This document shows positions 34,168 through 41,959 of a stretch of 64,000 bases of DNA, piece by piece. A program made the position numbers and the translations under genes. Location: the NCBI GenBank assembly GCA_013290125.1, contig JABCYQ010000002.1, positions 62,001 through 126,000 on the forward strand, read 5' to 3'. This stretch comes from Vulcanimicrobiota bacterium. GTDB taxonomy: Bacteria; Vulcanimicrobiota; Vulcanimicrobiia; Eremiobacterales; Eremiobacteraceae. The stretch's first letter is position 1; every line of letters begins with the position of its first letter. Under the pieces are notes generated by a model. It saw only the letters and a program-made list of their open reading frames with translations, ran no database searches and was not told the origin of the DNA.

Positions 34168-35568
34168 TCACAGAAATAGTTCGTACGCGGCGGGCGTGCG
34201 GTCCGCGAACGCATCGGTGCCGGGCACCACGGACTTGTCGCGCGCCAGATCGACGCGAACTGCGTAGGTGAAGCCGCTGGGCACGCCGGCAAGCGCCGTC
34301 GCGGCCACGCTTCCATCAGGCGTGACGACACACGCCGGCTCGCGATCGTCCGCTGACGCGCAGACAAGGACGAAGACGCGGTTTTCAAACGCGCGCGTGC
34401 GGGCGAAATCCCGTACGGTCTGCGTTTTCGGCGGGCGCACCCATGCGATGATATCTACGCCTGCGAGCGCGTCGGCGCGGGCAGGTTCGGGAGCGAACAT
34501 ATCGCGGCCTTCGATGACCGAGCACCGTACCCCGCGCGTCGCGCGAAGCGCGGCCGCGATTTCGCGAGCTTGCGCGGACGTGTCGATGGTGACGTCCGCG
34601 CCCTGTGCTTTCAAGGACTTGAACGCCTCACGGCGCGTGCGCGAGTCTCTGGCGCGTCTCGGCGACTGATATATGCCGATCGTCACCGACCGCCGTGAGT
34701 TGACTCCGAGGCTCGTCTCCCGGTCGGCTCTCACCGCTGCACGCAACCGAACCGCTTGCGATTTCGAGACCAAGGCGGTCTGCGGTCGCGGAGCGTGGCG
34801 GACGAGGTCGGCGACGATGAACGCAGGTCCAGCCGCGGGCGCCTTCGCAGCCGCGCTGCCATCGGCCCGGACTATGATGCTTCGGCCGACGTAGTTCACC
34901 GCGCCGGTCTCAGAACCGCACTTGTCCGCAGCGGCGATCGCGACGCCGTTCTCCAAAGCGCGCGTCCGCAGCGCGAACTCGACCTGAGGATTGCGGATTT
35001 CCGCGTACGATGGTCCGACGCCGACCCACGCCGTCGGATCCGCGATCAGCCACGCACCGCGCTTTGCGAGGGTGCGCGCGATCTCGGGCACGCGACCGTC
35101 TGCGCAGATCATGATCCCGATGCGGCCGCGGTCCGTTTCGAACACCGGGAGTTCGGAACCGCGTTTAAACCAGCGGCGGTCGAAATTCCACAGGTGCGAT
35201 TTGGCGTAGACGCCTGCGATCGCTCCGCTTCTATCGATAAGCACCGCTTCGTTGCGCAATCTGCCGGTCGCGCCCGCGCGCGCGATACCGAGCACGACGT
35301 TGACCCGCGCGCGTCGCGCCGCATCCCCGACGGCCGAGAGCGCCTGTGAAGCGGACGGAATTCGACTCTTGCGATACGGGTCGGCGGATAGGAGCACGTA
35401 TCCGGGATAAGCACATTCGGGCAGCACGAGAAAGTCGGCCGAGACCGCTCCGGCCGCCGCGATCGCCGCAAGGATATCCGTAAGCGCAGCGCGCGCATGG
35501 GCGATCGGCCGGGCGACAAGCTGAGCACAAGCTATCCGGACCGTGACGCGCGACACTCGCTTGGCCAT
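34168..35568 (-). CDS. Nitrilase-superfamily hydrolase with a second degenerate nitrilase domain
   Basis: Residues 1-280 form a carbon-nitrogen hydrolase domain with the catalytic Glu-Lys-Cys triad visible in LPECAYPGY, YAKSHLWNF and MICADGR. Residues 295-466 look like a second, shorter nitrilase-like domain (VTIGIYQSP at its start, VFVLVCASADD near the end) without the Glu-Lys-Cys set. The first half should hydrolyse an amide or nitrile. The second half may be structural or regulatory. No neighbour indicates a substrate. The start at 35568 gives MAKRVSRVTVRIACAQL, normal for this family. Confidence 0.85.
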   Translation of the reverse strand: MAKRVSRVTVRIACAQLVARPIAHARAALTDILAAIAAAGAVSADFLVLPECAYPGYVLLSADPYRKSRIPSASQALSAVGDAARRARVNVVLGIARAGATGRLRNEAVLIDRSGAIAGVYAKSHLWNFDRRWFKRGSELPVFETDRGRIGIMICADGRVPEIARTLAKRGAWLIADPTAWVGVGPSYAEIRNPQVEFALRTRALENGVAIAAADKCGSETGAVNYVGRSIIVRADGSAAAKAPAAGPAFIVADLVRHAPRPQTALVSKSQAVRLRAAVRADRETSLGVNSRRSVTIGIYQSPRRARDSRTRREAFKSLKAQGADVTIDTSAQAREIAAALRATRGVRCSVIEGRDMFAPEPARADALAGVDIIAWVRPPKTQTVRDFARTRAFENRVFVLVCASADDREPACVVTPDGSVAATALAGVPSGFTYAVRVDLARDKSVVPGTDAFADRTPAAYELFL

Positions 35569-35580
35569 CCAGCGCTTTTC

Positions 35581-35586
35581 TATAAT
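35581..35586 (+). promoter_or_regulatory. Candidate -10 box for the 35659 gene
   Basis: A perfect TATAAT stands 73 bp before GTG 35659, in the divergent region beside the nitrilase gene start. No convincing -35 hexamer at 16-18 bp spacing is seen (TTGGCC at 35561 is only 14 bp away), so this is a weak assignment. Confidence 0.35.
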
Positions 35587-35658
35587 CGAAGCGGTAGCAG
35601 GGTTTGAGCCTTATGGGCCGTCCGAACGCTGCCGACTTGCGCTTCCGGGAGGCCATCC

Positions 35659-36330
35659 GTGATCGAGAAATCTGCCGTTATCGGCGTCATCATCGCAGCT
35701 GCGCTGACACAAGCTGCGTCTGCCGGAACGCTTGCATCCAAGCCAGCGCCTGCGACAGCGAAACATGTCCCCGCAAAGCCTGCGGCGGCCGCCAAGCCGG
35801 CGGTCGCACCGGCGGACGAGTATTTCGGTCGCATGAAGCTCAGTATCCTTGGCATCAGCAACACCATCCACGACACGAAGTTACGCGAGGGATTTGATCC
35901 GGCGCACGCGGCCGCGTACTTCGACAAACTCGCGCTGGCCGAAGACGCACTCGAAGATTGGTCGAAGAAATATCCGCACGACACGTGGCTTCCCGGCAAA
36001 GCCTACTATATGTCGCATGAATTCTGGGCGATGAACACAGCCGATGGGAACCGCGAAGCCGAGCGTTGCCGCACCCTGCTCTTCGGCCACTTCGCGACGT
36101 CGCCGTACACGGCGAAGGCTCGGGCCGAAGCCGCCGCGATGTTCGAGCCGGCGCTCGCAGCAGTTCCGCCGCCGGCACAAGCCGCGACGGCGAGCACGAC
36201 GACGGACACGAGTAAGCCCGCTGGGACGACGACGGCGACAACCACCGCTACCACCACCACGACCGCGACTACGAAGGCATCGGCAACGTCAAAGCTAACG
36301 CCGCAAACGGCCCCGACTCCTCACCCCTAG
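35659..36330 (+). CDS. Exported protein of an uncharacterised PADEYFGR family
   Basis: I do not recognise a named family. The 223-residue protein has a signal peptide (IEKSAVIGVIIAAALTQAASA), a Lys/Pro/Ala linker, a central domain (about 50-150) and a low-complexity Thr/Ala tail. The central part shares PADEYFGRxKLSxLGxxNxIHD and DWxxxYPxDxWxP with the next gene, so both are tandem paralogues. A conserved His-Asp and aromatic cluster suggest binding or catalysis, but nothing specific. Start GTG 35659; the annotation of the tail as disordered is from composition. Confidence 0.72.
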   Translation: MIEKSAVIGVIIAAALTQAASAGTLASKPAPATAKHVPAKPAAAAKPAVAPADEYFGRMKLSILGISNTIHDTKLREGFDPAHAAAYFDKLALAEDALEDWSKKYPHDTWLPGKAYYMSHEFWAMNTADGNREAERCRTLLFGHFATSPYTAKARAEAAAMFEPALAAVPPPAQAATASTTTDTSKPAGTTTATTTATTTTTATTKASATSKLTPQTAPTPHP

Positions 36331-36373
36331 TCCGAAAGCAGGCTGCGCGCGGCGGCAGCAAAAACAAGGCGGC

Positions 36374-36979
36374 ATGCAGGTCCACCGCATCGCCGCCTTT
36401 TCCGTTCTGATCGCATCCGCAACCGCCGCACCGGCATTCGCAGCCGCAGCCCCAGCGATAGCAGCGGCCAGCGCCGTTCCGTTTGACGACCATACGTGGC
36501 ATCCGTTCACGGCGACCGCGCGCCCCTTCACTTCGGCGCCGGCGCCCGCCGACGAGTATTTCGGCCGATTCAAATTGAGCAATCTCGGCATGCGCAACAT
36601 CATCCACGATATGAACGTTGAAGGAGATTCGCCGCTCGCACTGCCGCTGCAAGAGACGCGCATCCACGCAGTCGCAGGCGCCCTCTTCGATTGGACCAAC
36701 CGCTATCCGCGAGACGTCTGGATTCCCCGGACGACCGGATCCTTCGTGAAGTTCCTGGAGCGCAAGCAGACGCCCGAGACAGCCAGCTTAGCCGTCGTCT
36801 ATGCGGTATATCTCGCGGATAGATCCAGCGGCACGAGCAGCGCGCGCTGGTACACCGCGCTGCTGCAAGCACACAATCCCGTCATCGATGTCGACCCAAG
36901 CGCTGCGGCGTCGCCGTTTCGGATCTATTCACCGTTCGACGTCGACGTGTTGGGGTTGCGCGTTCCTTCTATTCCCTAG
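36374..36979 (+). CDS. Exported protein of the PADEYFGR family, second copy
   Basis: The 201-residue paralogue of the previous gene has its own signal peptide (IAAFSVLIASATAAPAFAAA) and the shared core APADEYFGRFKLSNLG, IIHDM and DWTNRYPRDVWIPR. It lacks the Thr-rich tail and ends in VPSIP. The two genes are 43 bp apart and co-transcribed, with a strong terminator after this one. Their duplication and secretion suggest envelope or extracellular roles. Confidence 0.72.
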   Translation: MQVHRIAAFSVLIASATAAPAFAAAAPAIAAASAVPFDDHTWHPFTATARPFTSAPAPADEYFGRFKLSNLGMRNIIHDMNVEGDSPLALPLQETRIHAVAGALFDWTNRYPRDVWIPRTTGSFVKFLERKQTPETASLAVVYAVYLADRSSGTSSARWYTALLQAHNPVIDVDPSAAASPFRIYSPFDVDVLGLRVPSIP

Positions 36980-37000
36980 GCACCGGCGACTAGTCGCCTA

Positions 37001-37041
37001 AACGAAGAAGAGGGCGCCTCAGCGAGGCGCCCTCTTCGTTT
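37001..37041. terminator. Bidirectional intrinsic terminator
   Basis: GAGGGCGCCTC pairs with GAGGCGCCCTC around AGC, extended by AACGAA/TTCGTT with a small bulge. It lies between the convergent 36374 and 37062 genes and has A's upstream and T's downstream, fitting termination in both directions. Confidence 0.85.
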
Positions 37042-37061
37042 GTATCCGGTCCGGGATCAGA

Positions 37062-38369
37062 TCAGACGTGGACGCCCAAGCCGAGGTACGGGCCCGCGTG
37101 CGTCTGGTTGATCGGCGCGAACTGCTTCGCGTTGTACTTGTCACCGCTGAATCCACCGTAGAGGTAGAACGGCGATGTGCCCAGGTTGACGTCGATGCCG
37201 GCGTCGTACTTGAAGATGTCGTACTCCATCTTGAACTGCGATGCCGTGCTCGAACCCTGGGTGAGTTCGGTCAGCGTGCCGTTCGCGTTGGGATAGTAGA
37301 ACACCGATCCGAAGATATCCCATGTCCTATTCATGTCCGGCAGTTTCTCCAAGCCTGCGCCGATCGCGTGCAGCGCCGGTATTCCGTAGCTGTTGGACGC
37401 CTGGAGGTAGCCGACGCCGATGTAGATGTTCGGATTCGTGACGCGGTATTCAAGCCGTCCGTCGATTGTGGACTGACGCGCGTGGAACTGGGCCACGGTC
37501 GCCGATCCGCCGTCAACGGTGTTGAACTGCGTGCCAGGTCCGCCGTTGAAAATCGCGTTGTTCGTGGATGTGTAGGAGTCTTGACGCCAGTCGATCTTGA
37601 CGGCGAACGGGTCCATCAGGTACACGCCCGAGCCGACGTACGAGCCGTTGAGGCCGTTCGTCGAGTTCGTCGGACCCGTGGTGTCGCGAACATTCGCGGC
37701 GAATTCGTTCGCAACTTGACCGCTCGTGACGCCACCCTGGACGTAGCCGATCACCGGTCGCACGGTTGGCATGGGTGTCGGAGCTGCCGTCGGCGGGGTG
37801 GTCGGGATCGGTGTCGGCGGCGGCGTGGGAATGGGCGTCGGCGGGATGTAGCGCACGACGCAAACGTGTTGCGACGGCACCCACTCGACGTACGCGCCGA
37901 GCGCTTCTGAGATCACGCGGACGGGCACAAGCAGATTGCCCTTCCACATCATCGGCGGAACATCTAGCGGCCGTGATTCGCCGTTGATGATGACCTCGTT
38001 CTTGCCGAGCGTCACTTGGACTTCAGCGCCATCCTTTTTCGCGGTCACCGAGTGGGTGGCCGGATCATACGTCGACGTTCCGCCCATTTGCTGGAACATG
38101 CTTGCCAGCGGAACGAGGATCGCGCCGTTTTTGACCAGCGCGGCGAGCACGCGACCCTGACGCAGAGCGTCGGGATTCGCGTAGACGTGGTGGTCGTTGA
38201 ATAGGATCGGCACTTCGCCGGATGGCGGATTGCCGAAATCCATCGCTGCGTCAGCGACCTGTGATCCGGACGTTGCCGTTGTTCCCGTTCCGGACGCAGC
38301 GAAGCTGGGCGCGATACCTAGTGCGACGAATAGCATCGCTAACAAGGCCGCGATGTGGAATTTTTTCAA
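37062..38369 (-). CDS. Stalk-domain (copper amine oxidase N-terminal-like) protein with barrel-like C-terminus
   Basis: The 435-residue protein has a signal peptide (FHIAALLAMLFVALGIAPSFA), a stalk domain (about 50-175; NGAILVPLASMFQQMGG, NGESRPLDVPPMMWKGNLLVPVRVISEALG in pieces), a Pro/Thr linker (about 178-205) and a C-terminal region of about 230 residues with alternating aromatic and polar residues ending GPYLGLGVHV, as in outer-membrane beta-barrels. The N-terminal part may bind peptidoglycan or surface polymers and the barrel would anchor it. Start TTG 38369 has an AGGAGGG site 10 bases upstream. A 400-bp leader precedes it. Confidence 0.82.
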   Translation of the reverse strand: MKKFHIAALLAMLFVALGIAPSFAASGTGTTATSGSQVADAAMDFGNPPSGEVPILFNDHHVYANPDALRQGRVLAALVKNGAILVPLASMFQQMGGTSTYDPATHSVTAKKDGAEVQVTLGKNEVIINGESRPLDVPPMMWKGNLLVPVRVISEALGAYVEWVPSQHVCVVRYIPPTPIPTPPPTPIPTTPPTAAPTPMPTVRPVIGYVQGGVTSGQVANEFAANVRDTTGPTNSTNGLNGSYVGSGVYLMDPFAVKIDWRQDSYTSTNNAIFNGGPGTQFNTVDGGSATVAQFHARQSTIDGRLEYRVTNPNIYIGVGYLQASNSYGIPALHAIGAGLEKLPDMNRTWDIFGSVFYYPNANGTLTELTQGSSTASQFKMEYDIFKYDAGIDVNLGTSPFYLYGGFSGDKYNAKQFAPINQTHAGPYLGLGVHV

Positions 38370-38771
38370 ATCTATGCCCTCCTAAAGGACTGTGTCATGG
38401 TCGTTATTCCGCGTGTGATCGTTCGCCTAGCTTGAGCGTCGGTCGACCCGGAATATCCGCGACCGCTCGGCAGGGCTTGTCTCCTTCGGTTTTCCCTTGC
38501 GCAACCGCACGTAAACGCATGACAAGTGGCGCGCGTAGACAAAACACTAAAGGAGAGGCGTACGTCCCGGTAACGTAGGCGGGAAATCTTTCGTTGCATC
38601 GGGCCATCGCCGCACGCAACGACCGGTCCGCCCGGCGTCCCGGTCCCAGGTTTACGACCACCTGTTCGCAGTCCGCCAACCCCGGCTTGTTCGGAGGAGG
38701 CTTGCTTTACCCTTCTGGGTGGGGTAGCGGATAGGGGCTTTTGGGGTACGGAAGAACAACCGGCCGTCACT
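38370..38771. other. 402-bp intergenic region between divergent genes
   Basis: It must contain the promoters for the stalk-domain gene (minus) and thyX (plus). On the minus strand I see a potential hairpin CGTTGC/GCAACG around 38590-38620 and a purine-rich GGGAAAACCGAAGGAG stretch near 38490-38505 that faintly recalls c-di-GMP-I riboswitches, but it lacks their conserved core. No ORF of convincing composition is present. Confidence 0.4.
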
Positions 38772-39545
38772 ATGCCCGAAACCAATGTCCGCGTTGCACT
38801 GCTCGAAAAATCGCCGAATCCGACAGCCATGACGGCGACCGCAGCCCGCACCTGTTACTCCGCGAATTCTCCCGAGGCTATCACCAAACGGTGGACTGAC
38901 CGTCAAGACGACATGGTCAAGACCGTCGATCGCGTGCGGGCCGCCGGTCACCACTCCACGCTCGAGCACAACATCTATATCTTCGGTGTGACGGGACTTT
39001 CGCGCGCTGCGACGCACCAACTCGTCCGCCACCGCCATCTGCAATTCGATCAACAGAGCCAGCGTTATCTCGCGTTCAAGAACGCGGAATTTCCGTACGT
39101 AAAACCCAAGCGGATCGCGTCGCTGCCCGCGTTGTCCGAGCGGTTCGATGCGCTAATGGCTGAGATCGGCGCGACGTACGAGGCGATGATCGCCGCCGGC
39201 ATTCCCGGTGAAGATGCGCGCTTTGTCCTCCCGAATGCCGCTGCGAGTCAGCTCGTCGTCTCCGGCAACGCACGTGCGTGGTATGAATTTCTATCGCTGC
39301 GGACGTGCAACATGGCGCAGTGGGAGATCCGCGAGATGTCGTTTCAAGTGTTGCGGATTCTCAAACGTGAAGATCCTGTTCTGTTCAAAGATGCGGGCGC
39401 GACGTGCGTGCGCGGCTATTGCAATGAAACAGAAGGACCGAATTGCCCGCGTTATATCACTGTTATCCGCTCCGATCTGCGCAAAGCTGAAGCCGCCAAA
39501 ACGTGGCTCGCCTCCCGCGGCAAGTCCATCGAAACACAGCACTAG
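38772..39545 (+). CDS. thyX: Flavin-dependent thymidylate synthase
   Basis: ThyX makes dTMP from dUMP using FAD, NADPH and methylenetetrahydrofolate. The 257-residue protein has the ThyX signature region as RHRHLQFDQQSQRY; the classical motif RHRxxSxxxxSxR has Ser at the sixth position, here Gln. It also has HSTLEHNIYIF and LRTCNMAQWEIREM. The later conserved Arg and His residues seem intact, so it is probably active. It is monocistronic, followed by a copy of the two-hairpin repeat. Confidence 0.94.
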   Translation: MPETNVRVALLEKSPNPTAMTATAARTCYSANSPEAITKRWTDRQDDMVKTVDRVRAAGHHSTLEHNIYIFGVTGLSRAATHQLVRHRHLQFDQQSQRYLAFKNAEFPYVKPKRIASLPALSERFDALMAEIGATYEAMIAAGIPGEDARFVLPNAAASQLVVSGNARAWYEFLSLRTCNMAQWEIREMSFQVLRILKREDPVLFKDAGATCVRGYCNETEGPNCPRYITVIRSDLRKAEAAKTWLASRGKSIETQH

Positions 39546-39556
39546 CCACCGAACCG

Positions 39557-39840
39557 CCGGCACGGCACGCCCAGCGAGGACGCTCCTTCGTTCGCATCCA
39601 GCTCACTCAGTAGCTCGGTTCACTTCGTCGCTCCCGCCATCCGTGGCTACGCTCCTCGTTCAACGCCTCGCTCGGGCGTGCCGCGCCGGCGTTTTGTGAC
39701 TGGCGCGCATCCGACGGCAGCACCGGCGATGTCGATAGCCGGGGCGTCTTCGGCGGCGAGAGCCGCCGAAGTCGAGCGGCGGAACTTGACTATCCCGATT
39801 TTCCGCCGCGTCCCCGGCGCAGGCATCGACCGGTGATGCC
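39557..39840. repeat. Two-hairpin intergenic repeat, copy 3
   Basis: Module A is 39557-39689 with outer stem CCGGCACGGCACGCCC/GGGCGTGCCGCGCCGG. Module B is 39716-39840 with outer ends GGCAGCACCGGCGATG and CATCGACCGGTGATGCC. The inner cores match copies 1 and 2. It fills the gap between the convergent thyX and TlpA-like genes. Confidence 0.85.
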
Positions 39841-39858
39841 GCGCGGGAGGTTGCCCGA

Positions 39859-40407
39859 TTACAAAATCGTGGCGAGAGCCTTGTCCATCATCGGCGGCGT
39901 CATCTCGCCGATTTGGATGAAGCGTACGATTCCCTGACGGTCGATAAATACTGACGTCGGCAGCGCTTGAAGAAAGTACACGTTCGGCCCCTTGCCATTG
40001 TCGATCAAGATCGGATACCGAAGTCCAAAGCGCGCGATAAATGGCTTGACGATTTTCGGCTCCTCCTGCTGATCGATTCCGAGCACGACAAGGCCGGAGG
40101 GATGAAGGCGATCGTAGCGGCGCTCGATCTGCGGCAGCTCATCTTTGCACGGCGGGCACCAGGTCGCGAAAAAATTCACCCAGAGCGGTTTGCCGCTGTA
40201 CGATCCTAGAGCGACGGTAGACCCGGCAAGGGTCACGAGTGGAATACTCGGGGCTGGCCTGCCGACATGCGCCAGTCCCGAAGACGTGGCGGAGTCCGGC
40301 ACGTGCGTCACGATGTTGATCGATCGCCAGAACAACAGGCCGGCAATGATGAATAGCGCGGCGACCACTATCCAACCGATCATCGGCGCCGGTTCGCGTC
40401 TCTCCAT
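39859..40407 (-). CDS. TlpA/ResA-like membrane-anchored thiol-disulfide oxidoreductase
   Basis: The 182-residue protein has one N-terminal helix (IGWIVVAALFIIAGLLFW) and a thioredoxin fold with active site FFATWCPPCKDELP (CPPC), the cis-proline region LPTSVFIDRQG, and GIDQQEEP between them. It should act outside the cytoplasm, possibly in cytochrome c maturation or oxidative stress. ATG 40407 (MERREPAP) is chosen; the longer frame upstream overlaps the divergent adaptor gene. Confidence 0.88.
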   Translation of the reverse strand: MERREPAPMIGWIVVAALFIIAGLLFWRSINIVTHVPDSATSSGLAHVGRPAPSIPLVTLAGSTVALGSYSGKPLWVNFFATWCPPCKDELPQIERRYDRLHPSGLVVLGIDQQEEPKIVKPFIARFGLRYPILIDNGKGPNVYFLQALPTSVFIDRQGIVRFIQIGEMTPPMMDKALATIL

Positions 40408-40521
40408 CGCTCGCCCGATTCGGCGCGCGCGCGCAAGACTACTTGGGACCTGAGCCGAAGCAGCTTCCAACCCCTCGAATTGCGACGAAACAAACCGCGA
40501 GACGCGCGAGTAACAAGGCTT

Positions 40522-41829
40522 ATGACCGCACATCTATCGCCAGTCCGAAACATCGCGGGCGCCTGCATCGCCGTTGTTTCCATGCTTTCTCTCGCCGGAT
40601 GCGGCGGGAAATCAAGCGGCGCGTCCGCCGATCAAGGTCCGCCGCCGGTTCCCGTCTCGGTCGCGCGCATCGTCCGTGGCCCGATCGCTTCGACATTCAC
40701 GCTCACGGGGACGATCATACCGGGGCAGCAAGCGAATCTTTCATCCGTAATATCAGGTCAAGTGCTAGCGGTGAACGTGCAGATCGGCGACCGCGTCCGC
40801 AAAGGTCAGCTCTTGGTCCAGATCGACGACTCAACGCTGCGCGCAACGCTTGCTCAGAATCAAGCGGCGTACGATGCGGCGCAGGCGCGGATGCATTCGT
40901 CTGTCTCGAACGACGTCGGCAGCGCCTCAACCACGCAAGCCGGCTTAGAGTCCGCGCAGGTCGCGGCGAACGCAGCCAATTCGAACCTCGCGCGCACGCA
41001 ATCACTGTTCAAACAGGGGTATGTCTCGCAGACAACGCTCGACCAAGCGTTGAGCGCGTACGCCGCCGCGGAATCGACGCTGCGCAGCGCCCAGGTAGCC
41101 GCACAGAACGCCAACATGTCCGCCGGAAGCGGAAGCTCGGCGCAGTCCGACATCGAGACGGCGCGCGCGACCGCGGCGCAAGATGCCGCGGCCGTGCAAT
41201 TCGTGCAAACCCAGATCGCGCAAGCGGCAGTCACCGCGCCGTTCGACGGCGTCGTGACGCAGCGCAGCGTCGATCCGGGATCGCTTGCGTCGCCCGGCAC
41301 GCCGCTCGTCCAAGTCTCACAGATGGACCCCGCGTTCGTCGCCGTCGGCATCCCTGATTCCGATCTTGGGTCGGTCAGCGCCGGCACGCCCGCGAGCGTC
41401 ACTGTGGAGACGCTGCCCGGTCGCAATTGGACCGGCAAAGTCGACAACCTCAATGCCGCGACCAATACCGGCACGCTTTCGTATCTCGCGCGCATCGCGA
41501 TCCCGAATCCCACGATCGAGCTCAAGGCCGGCATGGTAGCGACCGTCGCGTTCGTCGCCGCGCGCCATAATAACGCTCTGACTGTGCCGCGTACGGCTGT
41601 TATCTCAACTCAAGATGGGTCGGCCGTGTACATCGTCGATCACGGCAAAGCCAAGGCGCTTCCGGTAGTCGTCGGATTGCAGACGCAGGATCGCGCGGAG
41701 GTCAGCGGCCGAGGTATCGCTGCCGGCACGCAAGTCATCACCGAGCGTCCGGACTCGCTGCAAGACGGCTCGCCGGTCCAGATCGTCGTCGCCAACGGCG
41801 TCGCGATTGCTTCGCCGCCGTCTAAGTAG
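40522..41829 (+). CDS. Periplasmic adaptor (HlyD/MFP) lipoprotein of a tripartite efflux system
   Basis: The 435-residue lipoprotein has a lipobox in MLSLAGCGGK (Cys after Gly), an RND-type membrane-fusion start TLTGTIIPGQQANLSSVISG, a lipoyl half-motif NVQIGDRVRKGQLLVQIDD, a long alpha-hairpin (about 90-220) and the C-terminal barrel and membrane-proximal domain (PRTAVISTQDGSAVYIVDHG in pieces). It would bridge an inner-membrane pump to TolC. ATG 40522 is chosen because it just precedes the signal peptide. The pump gene usually between adaptor and TolC is missing: the next gene, 130 bp on, is TolC-like. Confidence 0.9.
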   Translation: MTAHLSPVRNIAGACIAVVSMLSLAGCGGKSSGASADQGPPPVPVSVARIVRGPIASTFTLTGTIIPGQQANLSSVISGQVLAVNVQIGDRVRKGQLLVQIDDSTLRATLAQNQAAYDAAQARMHSSVSNDVGSASTTQAGLESAQVAANAANSNLARTQSLFKQGYVSQTTLDQALSAYAAAESTLRSAQVAAQNANMSAGSGSSAQSDIETARATAAQDAAAVQFVQTQIAQAAVTAPFDGVVTQRSVDPGSLASPGTPLVQVSQMDPAFVAVGIPDSDLGSVSAGTPASVTVETLPGRNWTGKVDNLNAATNTGTLSYLARIAIPNPTIELKAGMVATVAFVAARHNNALTVPRTAVISTQDGSAVYIVDHGKAKALPVVVGLQTQDRAEVSGRGIAAGTQVITERPDSLQDGSPVQIVVANGVAIASPPSK

Positions 41830-41959
41830 CGTCTAAGTAGGATATAGTACGATTGAGCCCGGCGAACGCGTGGGCGCCGCGGAGGACTCAGGGCTGCCGC
41901 GCCGCCAACCTTGGGCTTCGCCGTCACGGACCGTTAAACAGTCGTCATAAGGAAACCGC

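Noticed and set aside
39208-39699. ORF joining the thyX 3' end and repeat copy 3
   Set aside because: It is a different frame of thyX and continues into repeat sequence.
10652-39840. Insertion sequence or transposon for the two-hairpin repeats
   Set aside because: No transposase frame, no target duplications visible, and stems differ by compensating changes rather than being identical ends. A non-autonomous origin is still possible.
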